Below, piece by piece: positions 1-8,638 of a stretch of 64,000 bases of DNA (its first letter is position 1; every line of letters begins with the position of its first letter). The position numbers and the translations under genes were made by a program. Origin of the DNA: Alteromonadaceae bacterium. GTDB taxonomy: Bacteria > Pseudomonadota > Gammaproteobacteria > Pseudomonadales > Cellvibrionaceae. The stretch spans positions 16,368 to 80,367 of the forward strand of contig NVXL01000007.1 in NCBI GenBank assembly GCA_002746115.1, given 5' to 3'. The notes under the pieces were generated by a model. That model was not told the DNA's origin. It did not search any database and saw only the letters and a list, made by a program, of their open reading frames with translations.

Positions 1-1424
1 AAACTGAGGGAGCCATCATTTTTAATTGTTTGTGTGCGCTTTAGTATGGCGTTAATAACGATAATTAAAAGGCTTGAAATAAGCCCAACACCAAGGACGC
101 ATGCGAGTGCACCAAAGGTTAAAATTAGAGTGAGTTTAATATCTTGGCTGTAAAAGTAGACTAACGAAATTGTCGCCATAAACCCGATAAAAAAACTCCA
201 GCCTGCGTGCAAGGCACTACTGCTTTGTTCGCGTAAAATACTCCCGGGTGAGGTCTTGCGTAAGGCAAGCAATGGCGGCGCAGCGAATGCCCAAAGTGAT
301 ACAAAACCTGTGACGCCACCGACCCAATATGCGCTGAGCGAGGCTTTGGATAGGCCTTGCGGCATAAAGCCTGTTAGCAAGCGCAATAATAATTCATGCA
401 AAAGCCAACCTAAAGCGCTTCCTATGACTAGTGTTATGAGGCCAATAGTTAATAACTGCACGATGTAAATCAGCGTAATGTCGCGTGGGGTTTTACCGAG
501 TGTTTTTAATAGTGCTACTTGAGTTTGCTGCCCTTTGCTATAGCGTCGCGCGGCGAGGGCGATCGCTACAGCCGAGAGGATAACGCTTAGGCAGCCTGCG
601 AGTAATAAAAACCCACGAGCACGCGCCATTGTGTTTTGGAAACTTCGGTTTGCCGAGTCAATGTTAGTTAGGCGATGGTGCTCGCCAAGTTGCGGCTCCA
701 GCCACTCGCTGAATGTGGCAATCTCGCTGTTATCTGCTGCGAGCAACCAATGGTAATCAATACGACTGCCCACTTGTACTGCTTGGGTTCGGGGGACATC
801 GTCTAAGTGGATCATCACTCGTGGGGAGCCGCCAAATAAACCACTGCGATTGTCTGGCTCTTTGTTTAATGAGGCGCCGATGCTAAATTCAGCTTCGCCA
901 ATAGTGATGTTGCCGCCAGTGCTTACCGTGAGCGCATCGAACAGTCGTGGCGCCACCCAGGCCACTCCGGGAGGTGGTCCATGCTTTACTTTTTGACTGG
1001 CGATATATGGCTGATCGGAAATACTTAATTCACCCTTTAGTGGGTAAGTGTCGGAGACGGCTTTGACTTGGCTTAATTGCATGCCTTCTTCAGAAAATAC
1101 CATTGCTCGAAAAGCGATAAAATTAGCGCTCTCTAAGGGCTGTTCTTGGGCGCGCTGTCGCCATTCTTCCGGAATTGGTAGGGTGCCAGAAATGCTGATG
1201 TCAGCGGCGAGTAAATGCGAAGCTTCGTCGTATAGTGAGTGCTGAATTCGGTTGGTAAACAAACTGATGCTTGTGACCGTCGCGATTGCTAACAGCAGTG
1301 ATACCCAAAGAATATTGAGTTTCCCGCTACGCCCATCGCGAAATAATAAGCGCAGTGCTAGGCGTATATTTAAGCGTAATCTCGGAGCCTTAACCTCTGA
1401 TGGAGTGTCTGATGGCATGCTCAT
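1..1424 (-). CDS. ybbP: ABC transporter permease, YbbP/FtsX family (partial)
   Basis: Partial gene that runs off the left edge, so its C-terminus is missing. Translating the minus strand from the ATG at 1424 gives an open frame to position 1, about 474 residues. The order is a short cytoplasmic N-terminus, a membrane segment near residues 35-55, a long extracytoplasmic domain, then further membrane segments characteristic of FtsX/MacB-type permeases. The start overlaps the stop of the ATPase gene (TAATG), so the two are translationally coupled. The arrangement permease-ATPase divergent from tesA is that of E. coli ybbP-ybbA/tesA. The substrate is unknown; the family probably exports lipophilic compounds. 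The family call is good, the substrate open. Confidence 0.85.
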   Translation of the reverse strand, partial: MSMPSDTPSEVKAPRLRLNIRLALRLLFRDGRSGKLNILWVSLLLAIATVTSISLFTNRIQHSLYDEASHLLAADISISGTLPIPEEWRQRAQEQPLESANFIAFRAMVFSEEGMQLSQVKAVSDTYPLKGELSISDQPYIASQKVKHGPPPGVAWVAPRLFDALTVSTGGNITIGEAEFSIGASLNKEPDNRSGLFGGSPRVMIHLDDVPRTQAVQVGSRIDYHWLLAADNSEIATFSEWLEPQLGEHHRLTNIDSANRSFQNTMARARGFLLLAGCLSVILSAVAIALAARRYSKGQQTQVALLKTLGKTPRDITLIYIVQLLTIGLITLVIGSALGWLLHELLLRLLTGFMPQGLSKASLSAYWVGGVTGFVSLWAFAAPPLLALRKTSPGSILREQSSSALHAGWSFFIGFMATISLVYFYSQDIKLTLILTFGALACVLGVGLISSLLIIVINAILKRTQTIKNDGSLS

Positions 1425-2113
1425 TAAACACTCACCTCGCTTAGTTCGCCGGAGCGCATTTCGAGTTGGCGTTGGCAGCGCTTTGCAAGTTCTGGTGAAT
1501 GTGTGACCAAGACTAGGGTGGTATTGGATTCGGCGTTCATGGAAAATAGTAAATCACTGATTTTACTGCCGGTCTCGGTATCAAGGTTGCCGGTAGGTTC
1601 GTCGGCGAAAATAATAGGCGCCTCGCAGGCGAATGCACGGGCGAGGGCAACACGCTGTTGTTCACCACCCGATAGTTGTTTTGGGTAGTGGTGGGCACGC
1701 TCCTGTAAACCGACACGTTCTAGGTACTGCATGGCCTTGGTTGCGGCGGAGCTCTCGCCTTTGACTTCAAGCGGGAGCATGACGTTCTCAATGGCGTTTA
1801 GGCTGCCGAGTAGTTGAAAGCTTTGGAAGACAAAGGCCACATATTGACTACGGATACGTGATCGGCCTTCTTCGTCGAGCGCAGTAATATCGCAATTATT
1901 TAAAAAAACCTGCCCTTGTGAGGGAACATCCAGCCCTGCAAGCATACCTAACAAGGTGGATTTACCGGAACCTGAGGCGCCGATAATAGCGACGGTTTCG
2001 CCCGGCTTGATTTCTAGGTCGATTCCTTTCAATATGCGTAGGCTGCCGCCGTGAGTGGGCACTTCGTGTTGTACATTTTGTGTTTTTATCATCGTCATAT
2101 GGCCATCTATCAT
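1424..2113 (-). CDS. ybbA: ABC transporter ATP-binding protein YbbA
   Basis: A 229-residue ATPase subunit of the LolD/MacB type that energises the neighbouring permease. Visible motifs are Walker A GASGSGKST near residue 45, the signature LSGGEQQRVALARA and Walker B IIFADEPTGNLD followed by the H-loop histidine in LVTHS. A start at MTMIKTQNVQHEV, a few codons in, is equally possible. It precedes ybbP with a stop/start overlap and is divergent from tesA. The divergent promoters must sit in the short gap or inside the first codons of tesA's long leader. The class is certain, the exported substrate unknown. Confidence 0.92.
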   Translation of the reverse strand: MIDGHMTMIKTQNVQHEVPTHGGSLRILKGIDLEIKPGETVAIIGASGSGKSTLLGMLAGLDVPSQGQVFLNNCDITALDEEGRSRIRSQYVAFVFQSFQLLGSLNAIENVMLPLEVKGESSAATKAMQYLERVGLQERAHHYPKQLSGGEQQRVALARAFACEAPIIFADEPTGNLDTETGSKISDLLFSMNAESNTTLVLVTHSPELAKRCQRQLEMRSGELSEVSV

Positions 2114-2240
2114 GCTTATCAGTGCTTGTTTTACTTTGTGTTCAAATTTGATTAATGTTTTAAACCTAATCGTTTTGGGTGGTCTTCGGCATGCATTCCT
2201 GTATGTGTTGTCGATATTGCATTACAAGGTGCGCTGGCGG

Positions 2241-2852
2241 ATGCTGTGGTGCGTGTTGTTAGTACTTCCCGTATTTGCTAGCGCTCAAGTTGCTCCGGTA
2301 TCAGGCAAAAAGCTACTGATTCTAGGGGATAGTCTGAGCGCGGCCTATAAAATGCCGATCGATCAAGGTTGGGTGCATTTGCTTTCCAATCGCCTTGAAC
2401 AACAAGGTAGCAATGCTCAGGTGATTAATGGGTCAATAAGCGGCGCTACAACAGCGGCAGGCTTACGACTTCTACCTAAGCTGATGGAAAAGCATCAACC
2501 GGATGTCATTATTATCGAGTTGGGGGCAAATGATGGTTTGCAAGGTAAGCCGGTGAAATACATTAGTGAAAACTTAGCGAAATTGGTTCAGATCGCTAGA
2601 GGCGACGGCGCTAAAGTTATCCTGTTTGGTATTCGCTTACCGCCTAATTTTGGTGCTCGTTATACCAAACCGTTTTTTGAGCAGTTTGCAAAGGTTGCTG
2701 AGGTGCAGGGCGTGGTTTTATTACCCTTCTTCCTGAGCGGCATAGCAGGAAATATAGATTTGATGATGAATGACGGGCTACACCCTAACGCTAAAGGGCA
2801 GCCACTTGTGTTGGATAATATTTGGCCTATGTTGATGCCGTTATTAGAGTAA
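2241..2852 (+). CDS. tesA: Arylesterase / acyl-CoA thioesterase I, SGNH hydrolase
   Basis: Periplasmic GDSL-family lipase/esterase (TesA/ApeA; protease I and lysophospholipase L1 in E. coli). A signal peptide of about 15 residues ends in ASA. The nucleophile Ser31 lies in GDSLS, block III is GANDG, and the Asp-His pair lies in the C-terminal DGLHP motif. The 203 residues agree with the family length of about 200. The frame is open upstream to 2055, inside ybbA, but the ATG at 2241 is preferred: it gives a clean signal peptide and has AAGGTG about 9 nt upstream. ATG 2112 and GTG 2229 are alternatives. It is divergent from ybbA-ybbP, as in E. coli. Confidence 0.9.
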   Translation: MLWCVLLVLPVFASAQVAPVSGKKLLILGDSLSAAYKMPIDQGWVHLLSNRLEQQGSNAQVINGSISGATTAAGLRLLPKLMEKHQPDVIIIELGANDGLQGKPVKYISENLAKLVQIARGDGAKVILFGIRLPPNFGARYTKPFFEQFAKVAEVQGVVLLPFFLSGIAGNIDLMMNDGLHPNAKGQPLVLDNIWPMLMPLLE

Positions 2853-3186
2853 GTAAGTAGCATTAAATAATAATAGTGTTATATTCTTTTGGAATTCAAA
2901 AGGGCAAAAAATAAATATAGATGGCTCTTATTACTTTTTGTGACGCTAGGTAACACTTCTATATGACCCATTTAACACTTTAAAGTTAGCGGTCACTTAT
3001 TCTGTGATCAAGTCATCATAACGGCTACGCCGGGCTGTCTATTTTGTGTGCAGGCGCTAATCTATAAGTGAATCACTTTTCTCTCAAACGTGTTTGAACT
3101 TTTAATATGAAAAAGGTATAAGTGGTGGGCGCTTTAGATCAGCTGCACCTAACTCCATCGAACGCTTTTAATAAAAAGATTGAATT
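2853..3186. other. Intergenic region with a promoter, no gene seen
   Basis: About 330 bp between tesA and the small ORF. It holds a short inverted repeat, CTTTTG/CAAAAG at 2887-2903, and the promoter described separately at 3094. I see no open frame with a start and ribosome binding site, and no recognisable RNA gene. Confidence 0.5.
3094..3122 (+). promoter_or_regulatory. Sigma-70 type promoter for the 46-residue ORF
   Basis: TTGAAC at 3094-3099 and TATAAG at 3117-3122 are separated by exactly 17 bp, each matching the consensus in four or more positions. Transcription would begin near 3129, about 58 nt upstream of the small ORF at 3187. Confidence 0.55.
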
Positions 3187-3327
3187 ATGAAGACAGATGT
3201 TTTGACGATTGCCGCCGTGATATTTTTTGCTAGCCTACTACTGAGTAGCGTTAGTTTTTCTGATTACTTCAGTGCCGAGAACGATGATGCTCCAGCCGCA
3301 CTACAGCAAGGCGTAGCACTCCGCTAG
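3187..3327 (+). CDS. Small single-span membrane or secreted protein, 46 aa
   Basis: Short frame beginning MKTDVLTIAAVIFF and ending at TAG 3325-3327. Residues 6-24 are strongly hydrophobic, either a membrane anchor or a signal peptide. The remaining 22 residues are polar and acidic (SAENDD). The start has only a weak purine-rich site (AAAAAGA), but a well-spaced sigma-70 promoter lies about 60 bp upstream. It sits between tesA and the convergent fau gene. I do not recognise the family and assign no function. It could still be a chance frame. Confidence 0.45.
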   Translation: MKTDVLTIAAVIFFASLLLSSVSFSDYFSAENDDAPAALQQGVALR

Positions 3328-3370
3328 CTTCTAGGCTAAGCCGTCTTAATTTACTGCACTCTTACTTTCT

Positions 3371-3991
3371 TTATTCGCGCACTTGTATTACTGCACTTTC
3401 CGTAACCACCGCGGTTAGCGGTACATCCCATTTGTTTCGTTTGATTCTCTGAACCTGCTGAAAGCTATGCGCAAGCCCCACTAAATGAGGGGGCATAACG
3501 GTGCGTGTTTCCTGCTGTTTAAACGCAAAGGTTCTGTCATAAAATCCGCCCCCCATGCCTATCCGGCTGCCACGCTTGTCGAAGGCGACCAGGGGTACGA
3601 ATACTAGGTCAAGCTGGCTTGGTGGGATTGTTTTTGTGTGTGAACTTGGCTCTTTAATGTTAAATAGGTTGGCTTGCATTTGAGCGAAAGGGCGATACAG
3701 TCGAAAGTGCAGTGGTTTAGTTGGCTGATCTATACAGGGTAGGTAGCAGTCTTTATTTTGAGCTAGCGCAAGCTTGAGCAGCGGTAATGCCGATATCTCC
3801 CCGTCGTTGGGTAAGTAGAGGGCGATGCTTTTGGCTTGAATGAAAAATGCTTGTCGGCTAATGCGCTTGGCGAGTTTGAGTCCAGCATTTAGTTGGCGTA
3901 CTTTGTTTAAGTTTTTGCGGCGTTTGCGCAGCTGCTTACGAATAGCCGATTGGCTTAGCGTGTTAAGTGCTTTTTTGTTTGGCGTGTTAAT
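3371..3991 (-). CDS. fau: 5-formyltetrahydrofolate cyclo-ligase (non-AUG start)
   Basis: Converts 5-formyl-THF to 5,10-methenyl-THF using ATP. The C-terminal half carries the family signature FDKRGSRIGMGGGFYDR, and the basic N-terminal helix IRKQLRKRR is also present. The frame is open from the TGA at 4031-4033 down to 3371, but contains no ATG, GTG or TTG upstream of the conserved N-terminus. The first ATG, at 3679, would remove half of the enzyme. The coordinate given uses an ATT at 3991 (206 residues); ATC/ATA codons further upstream are possible. The gene follows 6S RNA directly, the same ssrS-ygfA order as in E. coli, so co-transcription is likely. A sequencing frameshift remains possible. 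Confidence 0.82.
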   Translation of the reverse strand: MNTPNKKALNTLSQSAIRKQLRKRRKNLNKVRQLNAGLKLAKRISRQAFFIQAKSIALYLPNDGEISALPLLKLALAQNKDCYLPCIDQPTKPLHFRLYRPFAQMQANLFNIKEPSSHTKTIPPSQLDLVFVPLVAFDKRGSRIGMGGGFYDRTFAFKQQETRTVMPPHLVGLAHSFQQVQRIKRNKWDVPLTAVVTESAVIQVRE

Positions 3992-4027
3992 AGATTTTAA
4001 TTCGCGTATACGGATAAGAGATAGGAG

Positions 4028-4205
4028 AAATCACCCAAAGTGCCGCTGTTAACCTAACCTTGAACCGAGGAGTTCAAGTGGGAGGGAGCCGTGTATGTCG
4101 GGCTTTCCGTCTAGCGGACATGCGCTCCAATACATCAAGCTGCCTCCTGGGGTAGGATTATCGGCTCAGGGATTCGGATAACTGGCGAACACCTCAGGAT
4201 GGGTT
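4028..4205 (-). ncRNA. ssrS: 6S RNA
   Basis: Read on the minus strand, the sequence shows the 6S hallmarks. A closing stem pairs CATCCTGAGGTG near the 5' end with CACTTTGGGTG near the 3' end. CCTGAGCCGATA lies in the 5' half as in E. coli, and the 3' arm carries CTTGAAC...GGTTCAAGG. Its length of about 178 nt is close to the E. coli RNA (184 nt). 6S binds the RNA polymerase sigma-70 holoenzyme and mimics an open promoter. It lies between zapA and fau, its usual place. The ends are estimated from the closing stem to within a few bases. Confidence 0.9.
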
Positions 4206-4206
4206 C

Positions 4207-4215
4207 AGTATAGCA
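4207..4215 (-). promoter_or_regulatory. Extended -10 promoter of 6S RNA
   Basis: On the minus strand TGCTATACT forms an extended -10 (TGnTATACT), with its last base at 4207, a few bases upstream of the predicted 6S 5' end. No good -35 is present at 17 bp. TTGTCA at 4245-4240 is too far away (27 bp). Confidence 0.5.
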
Positions 4216-4395
4216 AACAGAAACTTTCATACCAGTCTTGACAAGTCGGTATTTCGATAAAAAAAGGCTGATTTTTTGGCCGAAATATCTGAAAGTTTGC
4301 TTGCTGCTTCGAAAGAGCTAGTGAATGGAATAACTTATGTGAAACGCTTCGAATTTCAGTTTGTTTTCAATTTATTGCGCGGAGATAAAATGGGA

Positions 4396-4737
4396 TTAGC
4401 CTTCGGGCTTTACTTCTGGTTCTGAACTGTGGGGTTCGCTCTGCTTTAGTTCATCAAGACCAAGCAGCTCTAACTTTTCAGCGATGCGCTCTAAGCTTGC
4501 TTGTGCTTTACCTTCACAGTCGTTTTCTTGACCAGTTTGCAGTTCATGGCAGAGGTTAAGTGCCGCCATGACGGCAATCCGCTCTAATCCGATGATATTG
4601 CCGTTAGCTCGAACCGCACGCATGCGCGCGTCGAGTTCGGTCGCAGCACGATCGAGCCGCGCACGCTCATCTTGAGGGCATGCGATTTGGTAATCTTTAC
4701 CGAGGATGTTGATGTTGACAGTCGCAGCGTTAGTCAT
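4396..4737 (-). CDS. zapA: Cell division protein ZapA
   Basis: FtsZ-binding protein that bundles FtsZ protofilaments at the division ring. At 113 residues it has the ZapA layout: a compact N-terminal beta-hairpin/helix domain (INILGKDYQIACP), a helix with ARLDRAATELDARM, then IAVMAALNLCHEL and a charged C-terminal helix suited to dimerisation. It lies upstream of 6S RNA and directly downstream of the ZapB-like coiled-coil gene, divergent from ygfB. That neighbourhood (zapA next to ygfB and ssrS) is conserved in gammaproteobacteria. Confidence 0.93.
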   Translation of the reverse strand: MTNAATVNINILGKDYQIACPQDERARLDRAATELDARMRAVRANGNIIGLERIAVMAALNLCHELQTGQENDCEGKAQASLERIAEKLELLGLDELKQSEPHSSEPEVKPEG

Positions 4738-4746
4738 AGGGAGGTC

Positions 4747-4956
4747 TTAGGATTCGCTTTCGAGGCTTTTAAGGTGTTTAATCATCGCTTCAACACGTGT
4801 TTTAGCAATTTCATTCTTATCTTTAAGTAGCGTGCGCTCCTGCAGCAGGATTTTTTCTCTGGCTGTAAGTTCAGCATTATCTCTTTCCAAGCGTTGGCAG
4901 TGCTGGATGAGCGCGTCCAGCTTATGTTCTACCTGCATTGCTAGTTGATCAGCCAT
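4747..4956 (-). CDS. Short coiled-coil protein, TIGR02449 / ZapB-like
   Basis: A 69-residue protein that is almost wholly coiled coil, with heptad-like leucines through QVEHKLDALIQ and an Arg/Glu/Lys-rich middle. It matches the small family often annotated TIGR02449 that sits beside zapA in many gammaproteobacteria. A role with ZapA at the division ring is inferred from that context and from resemblance to ZapB. The ATG at 4956 (MADQ) is preferred over the ATG at 4965 because GGTG lies just before it and homologues start there. Confidence 0.8.
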   Translation of the reverse strand: MADQLAMQVEHKLDALIQHCQRLERDNAELTAREKILLQERTLLKDKNEIAKTRVEAMIKHLKSLESES

Positions 4957-5277
4957 AAACACCATAATAGGGGGTTGTCGAGAAAGTTAATTGCCATTGC
5001 ACATGTTATGTACGGTGGCTTGTGCGCGACTGCTTTCCAGTTTGCTTCCGGTTTTTTGTCCGGAGGTAAGTCCAGGTTCAGTTTCGGGCAAAGTATAGCT
5101 TTTTATTTTGCAACTAGAAAGCGAAGGGGGAGTGTGTTTTGCCGTAATTTTAAGGCTGTGACGGAGATAGCATGCTTTTCCGGTCCTTTGAGGCATCGAT
5201 AAGCTAAGGAAAAGTGGTAGCATTCTCTTTTGGGCTTACAAAGTGGCTGCCCGCCTTCACTAACTAATGTATACGTA

Positions 5278-5847
5278 ATGACTGACGAATTAGATTTTTT
5301 ATTGCTAAATGATACTTTTTTGAACATGGGGGCGGTTAATTCGCCAGCTGAAGTGCAGGGTTTTTTGTGTGGTTTGCTCTGTGGTAAATCCGAAGAGATG
5401 ACCGAGGTGCTGTGGTTCGAGAAAGTGCTGCACTTTATGGACTTGGAGCACATGGTGTTGGAGCCTGAGCAGCATGATGCCTTGGCATTGCTCTATAGTG
5501 GCACAATGCGTTTAGTTGAAGACGTGAACTTTTCTTTTACGCCCTTGCTGCCGGACGATGATGCGTCAATTGAGCGTCGAGTGCAGGAGCTAGGTTTTCT
5601 GTGTCAAGGTTTTTTACATGGCGTCGGCGTGTCTGATGTTGGTGCTGAGACTGAATTCAGTGCAGATGCAGCCGCTGCACTGCGCGATATTGCACAGATT
5701 AGTCAGGCCGATGCGGGTGAAGACGGTGACGACTCAGATTGGGTTGAATTGGTTGAATATGTCAAGGTGGCCATTTTGATGTTGCTGGCTGAATTGAAGG
5801 GCGATAACGTTGATAAAGGCAGCGACTCGGTTAATACTGTTCATTAA
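5278..5847 (+). CDS. ygfB: UPF0149 family protein YgfB
   Basis: A 189-residue all-helical protein of the UPF0149/YecA family. The N-terminal part has the family pattern SPAEVQGFLCGLLCG, the middle has GFLCQGFLHGVG, and the sequence is very acidic overall. YgfB homologues sit next to pepP across gammaproteobacteria; in Pseudomonas one acts as a regulator. The function in this organism is not known. The longer frame from 5230 lacks similarity before MTDELDF, so the ATG at 5278 is used. pepP follows 45 bp downstream and the two probably form an operon. Confidence 0.9.
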   Translation: MTDELDFLLLNDTFLNMGAVNSPAEVQGFLCGLLCGKSEEMTEVLWFEKVLHFMDLEHMVLEPEQHDALALLYSGTMRLVEDVNFSFTPLLPDDDASIERRVQELGFLCQGFLHGVGVSDVGAETEFSADAAAALRDIAQISQADAGEDGDDSDWVELVEYVKVAILMLLAELKGDNVDKGSDSVNTVH

Positions 5848-5892
5848 TGCGCGCTCGGTAAGCGCTACCAAAACTAAGGTAACTTCAGCCAG

Positions 5893-7206
5893 ATGAAAAC
5901 TGCAAAAAAAGAGTTTGCTCAGCGTCGCAAAAGCCTCATGGCGATGATGGAGCCAGATAGCATTGCGATTATTCCTTCTGGCTGTGAAAAAACACGCAGC
6001 CGAGATACCGATTTCCCTTTTCGCCAAGACAACGATTTTTATTACTTATCGGGTTTTGATGAGCCCGAAGCAGTAATTGCTTTGATTCCCGGTCGAAAGC
6101 ATGGCGAGGTCGTGTTTTTTTGTCGTGAAAAAGACAAAGAAAAAGAAATATGGGATGGCTATCGGGCAGGCCCCGAAGGGGCGTGTGATGATTACGCTGC
6201 GGATGATGCTTTTCCGATTAGTGATATTGACGATATTTTACCTGGCCTAATTGAAGGGCGTGTGCGCGTTTATTATGCCATGGGTAAAGACTCCGAGTTT
6301 GACGGTCGTGTGATGGCTTGGATTAATACCATTCGAGCAAAGGTGCGTTCTGGCGCTATTCCGCCAGGAGAGTTTTTAGATCTCGATCATTTTTTGCACG
6401 ACATGCGCTTGTTCAAAAGTGATACTGAATTACGAATAATGGCGAAAGCTGCGGCAATTTCAGCTGCGGCGCATTGTCGTGCAATGCGTGTCTGTAAACC
6501 CGGAGTGTATGAATATCAACTAGAGGCGGAAATTAGTCACGCTTGCGCAATGGATGGTGGCCGTCATGCCGCTTATAATACGATCGTTGGTGGTGGTGAC
6601 AATGCCTGTATTTTACATTATGTTGAAAATTCGGCAAAACTAAAAAAAGGCGACTTAGTACTTATTGATGCGGGTTGTGAATATCAACATTACGCCTCGG
6701 ATATTACTCGAACGTTTCCCGTTAGCGGTCACTTTAATAAAGAGCAAAAAGCCATTTATCAAATCGTGCTTGATGCACAAGAAGCGGCGCTTACGTTTGT
6801 TAAGCCCGGTAACCACTGGAATGAACCGCATGATGCATCCGTTAAGGTAATTATTGAAGGCTTATTGGCGCTTGGCCTCTTAGATGGTGATGTAGAGAGC
6901 GTAATTGAAGATAAAAGCTACAAAGCGTTTTATATGCATCGTATTGGACATTGGTTGGGTATGGATGTGCACGATGTGGGTGATTACAAAGTAGGTGGTG
7001 AGTGGCGTGTATTAGAGTCTGGCATGGTGATGACTGTGGAGCCGGGTATTTATATTTCACCTAGCAATAAATCGGTGGATAAAAAATGGCGCGGTATTGG
7101 TGTGCGTATCGAAGATGACGTTGCTGTAAGTGACGATGGTTATACCTTGTTAAGCGGTGATGCGCCTAAGACTATCAGTGAGATTGAAGCCTTAATGGCG
7201 TCTTAA
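5893..7206 (+). CDS. pepP: Xaa-Pro aminopeptidase P
   Basis: Cytoplasmic metallopeptidase that removes N-terminal residues preceding proline. At 437 residues it is the full family length. An N-terminal creatinase-like domain covers about residues 1-170 and includes the substrate loop DFPFRQDNDFYYLSGF. The pita-bread catalytic domain has metal ligands Asp259 and Asp270 in IDAGCEYQHYASDITRTF, a histidine in HRIGHWLGMDVHD, and glutamates in VEPGIYI and RIEDD. It follows ygfB as in E. coli, but the ubiH/visC genes that come next there are replaced here by pqiABC. Confidence 0.96.
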   Translation: MKTAKKEFAQRRKSLMAMMEPDSIAIIPSGCEKTRSRDTDFPFRQDNDFYYLSGFDEPEAVIALIPGRKHGEVVFFCREKDKEKEIWDGYRAGPEGACDDYAADDAFPISDIDDILPGLIEGRVRVYYAMGKDSEFDGRVMAWINTIRAKVRSGAIPPGEFLDLDHFLHDMRLFKSDTELRIMAKAAAISAAAHCRAMRVCKPGVYEYQLEAEISHACAMDGGRHAAYNTIVGGGDNACILHYVENSAKLKKGDLVLIDAGCEYQHYASDITRTFPVSGHFNKEQKAIYQIVLDAQEAALTFVKPGNHWNEPHDASVKVIIEGLLALGLLDGDVESVIEDKSYKAFYMHRIGHWLGMDVHDVGDYKVGGEWRVLESGMVMTVEPGIYISPSNKSVDKKWRGIGVRIEDDVAVSDDGYTLLSGDAPKTISEIEALMAS

Positions 7207-7287
7207 ATATTATCGTGCTATTTACCTTATTAGCCTATTTAATGGGTAAAATTTGTTTCATAGGTAGAATTTGTCGGGAGCATTTTT

Positions 7288-8595
7288 TTGCCACACGTGT
7301 ACGCTGAACATAAAGACTGGATGCTCTGCCGAGGTTGTGGCGAGTTGCAAAAAATCGTCGCCGTATCGACAGAGCATGAAATGGTCTGTTGGAACTGTAA
7401 TAAGTTGCTGCACCGTGGGCATGGTAATTGGTTACAGAGCGCTAGTGCCTTGGTTTTTACGGCTTTTATACTGTTTTTAATTAGTCAGTTTTTTCCATTT
7501 TTAACATTGGAAATTGGGTCTCAAAGCCATACGACGACAGTGATCGATGGTTTTTGGGCGCTGATGGAGCGTGATAGTTGGTTGTTGGCAAGTTTGATAA
7601 TTACCACAACCTTTTTATTCCCCCTGCTCGAAATTTTGGCATTTCTCTATTTGTTGATTCCTTATAGCCTCAATCGCCGGGTTCCTGGCCAGGCAGCGGT
7701 ATTACGTTGGTTGATGGTGGCGAAGGCTTGGAGCATGCTTGAGGTGTTTTTGCTGAGCGTGGTTATTTCCGCAGTAAAAATGGCGGATCTTGCGGTGCTG
7801 CATTTAGGCCTTGGTTTTTACGCCTTGTTACTATTGGTTGGTGTGCTGTTGATTATGCATCTCACCATGGATCGCCGAAAGTTATGGTCATGGATCAGTA
7901 CGAATAACTATTTTACCGTCCATGAGGGCGAGACCGTTTACGATTGTCGTATCTGCCAAGCAATGGTGGGCGAGTCAATTGTTGAGAATGAACAGCGTTG
8001 CCCGCGCTGTTGTAGCGAGATACACAAGCGTGTACCCAAAAGTATGCAAAAAACATTGGCCTTGATTGTCGCGGCGACAATATTGTATGTTCCGGCCAAT
8101 ATATTGCCGATCATGACATTCTCGACACTTGGTGATGTGAGCACCAATACGATAATCTCCGGCGTAGTGGAATTGGTGGTTGATGGCTTATATGGTATTG
8201 CTACCATCGTATTTGTTGCGAGTGTTTTAGTGCCAATTTTAAAATTAGTGGTATTGTATTATCTGGTTTGGTCTGTGTATGCTCGCTGGCAAATAGGCGC
8301 AAAACACCGAGCGATTTTATACCGCGTCATTGAAGTGGTCGGGCGTTGGTCAATGGTGGATGTTTTTGTTGTCACCGTTTTTGTGGCCTTAGTGCAGTTC
8401 GGGTTTGTCTACACGGTTGAGCTTGAAGGCGCTATTATTGCGTTTGGCGCGGTCGTAATGTTGACGATGATTGCCGCAGAGACTTTTGATTCACGTCTAA
8501 TTTGGGATGCGCGCAATGCCCAAATCCAAAAAGAGCGCGAGCAAGTAGAAAGCAAGCAAGTGGCGATGAGTCAGCAGGCTAATCCCCTTAAATGA
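7288..8595 (+). CDS. pqiA: Intermembrane transport protein PqiA
   Basis: Inner-membrane partner of the PqiB MCE protein in phospholipid trafficking between the membranes. The 435 residues are two homologous halves, each with a zinc-ribbon CxxC pair (CRGC...CWNC at the N-terminus, CRIC...CPRC near residue 220) followed by four hydrophobic segments. The start is a TTG with GGGAG eight bases upstream; no ATG precedes the first zinc ribbon. It opens the pqiABC operon. In E. coli this operon is paraquat-inducible through SoxRS; no SoxS-box is obvious here. Confidence 0.93.
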   Translation: MPHVYAEHKDWMLCRGCGELQKIVAVSTEHEMVCWNCNKLLHRGHGNWLQSASALVFTAFILFLISQFFPFLTLEIGSQSHTTTVIDGFWALMERDSWLLASLIITTTFLFPLLEILAFLYLLIPYSLNRRVPGQAAVLRWLMVAKAWSMLEVFLLSVVISAVKMADLAVLHLGLGFYALLLLVGVLLIMHLTMDRRKLWSWISTNNYFTVHEGETVYDCRICQAMVGESIVENEQRCPRCCSEIHKRVPKSMQKTLALIVAATILYVPANILPIMTFSTLGDVSTNTIISGVVELVVDGLYGIATIVFVASVLVPILKLVVLYYLVWSVYARWQIGAKHRAILYRVIEVVGRWSMVDVFVVTVFVALVQFGFVYTVELEGAIIAFGAVVMLTMIAAETFDSRLIWDARNAQIQKEREQVESKQVAMSQQANPLK

Positions 8596-8638
8596 ATAAC
8601 CCTCAAATGAATAACCCTGAAGATAACTTAACTCCGAC

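Noticed and set aside
5103..5453. Minus-strand ORF upstream of ygfB
   Set aside because: It overlaps the ygfB coding region and shows no family resemblance or ribosome site.
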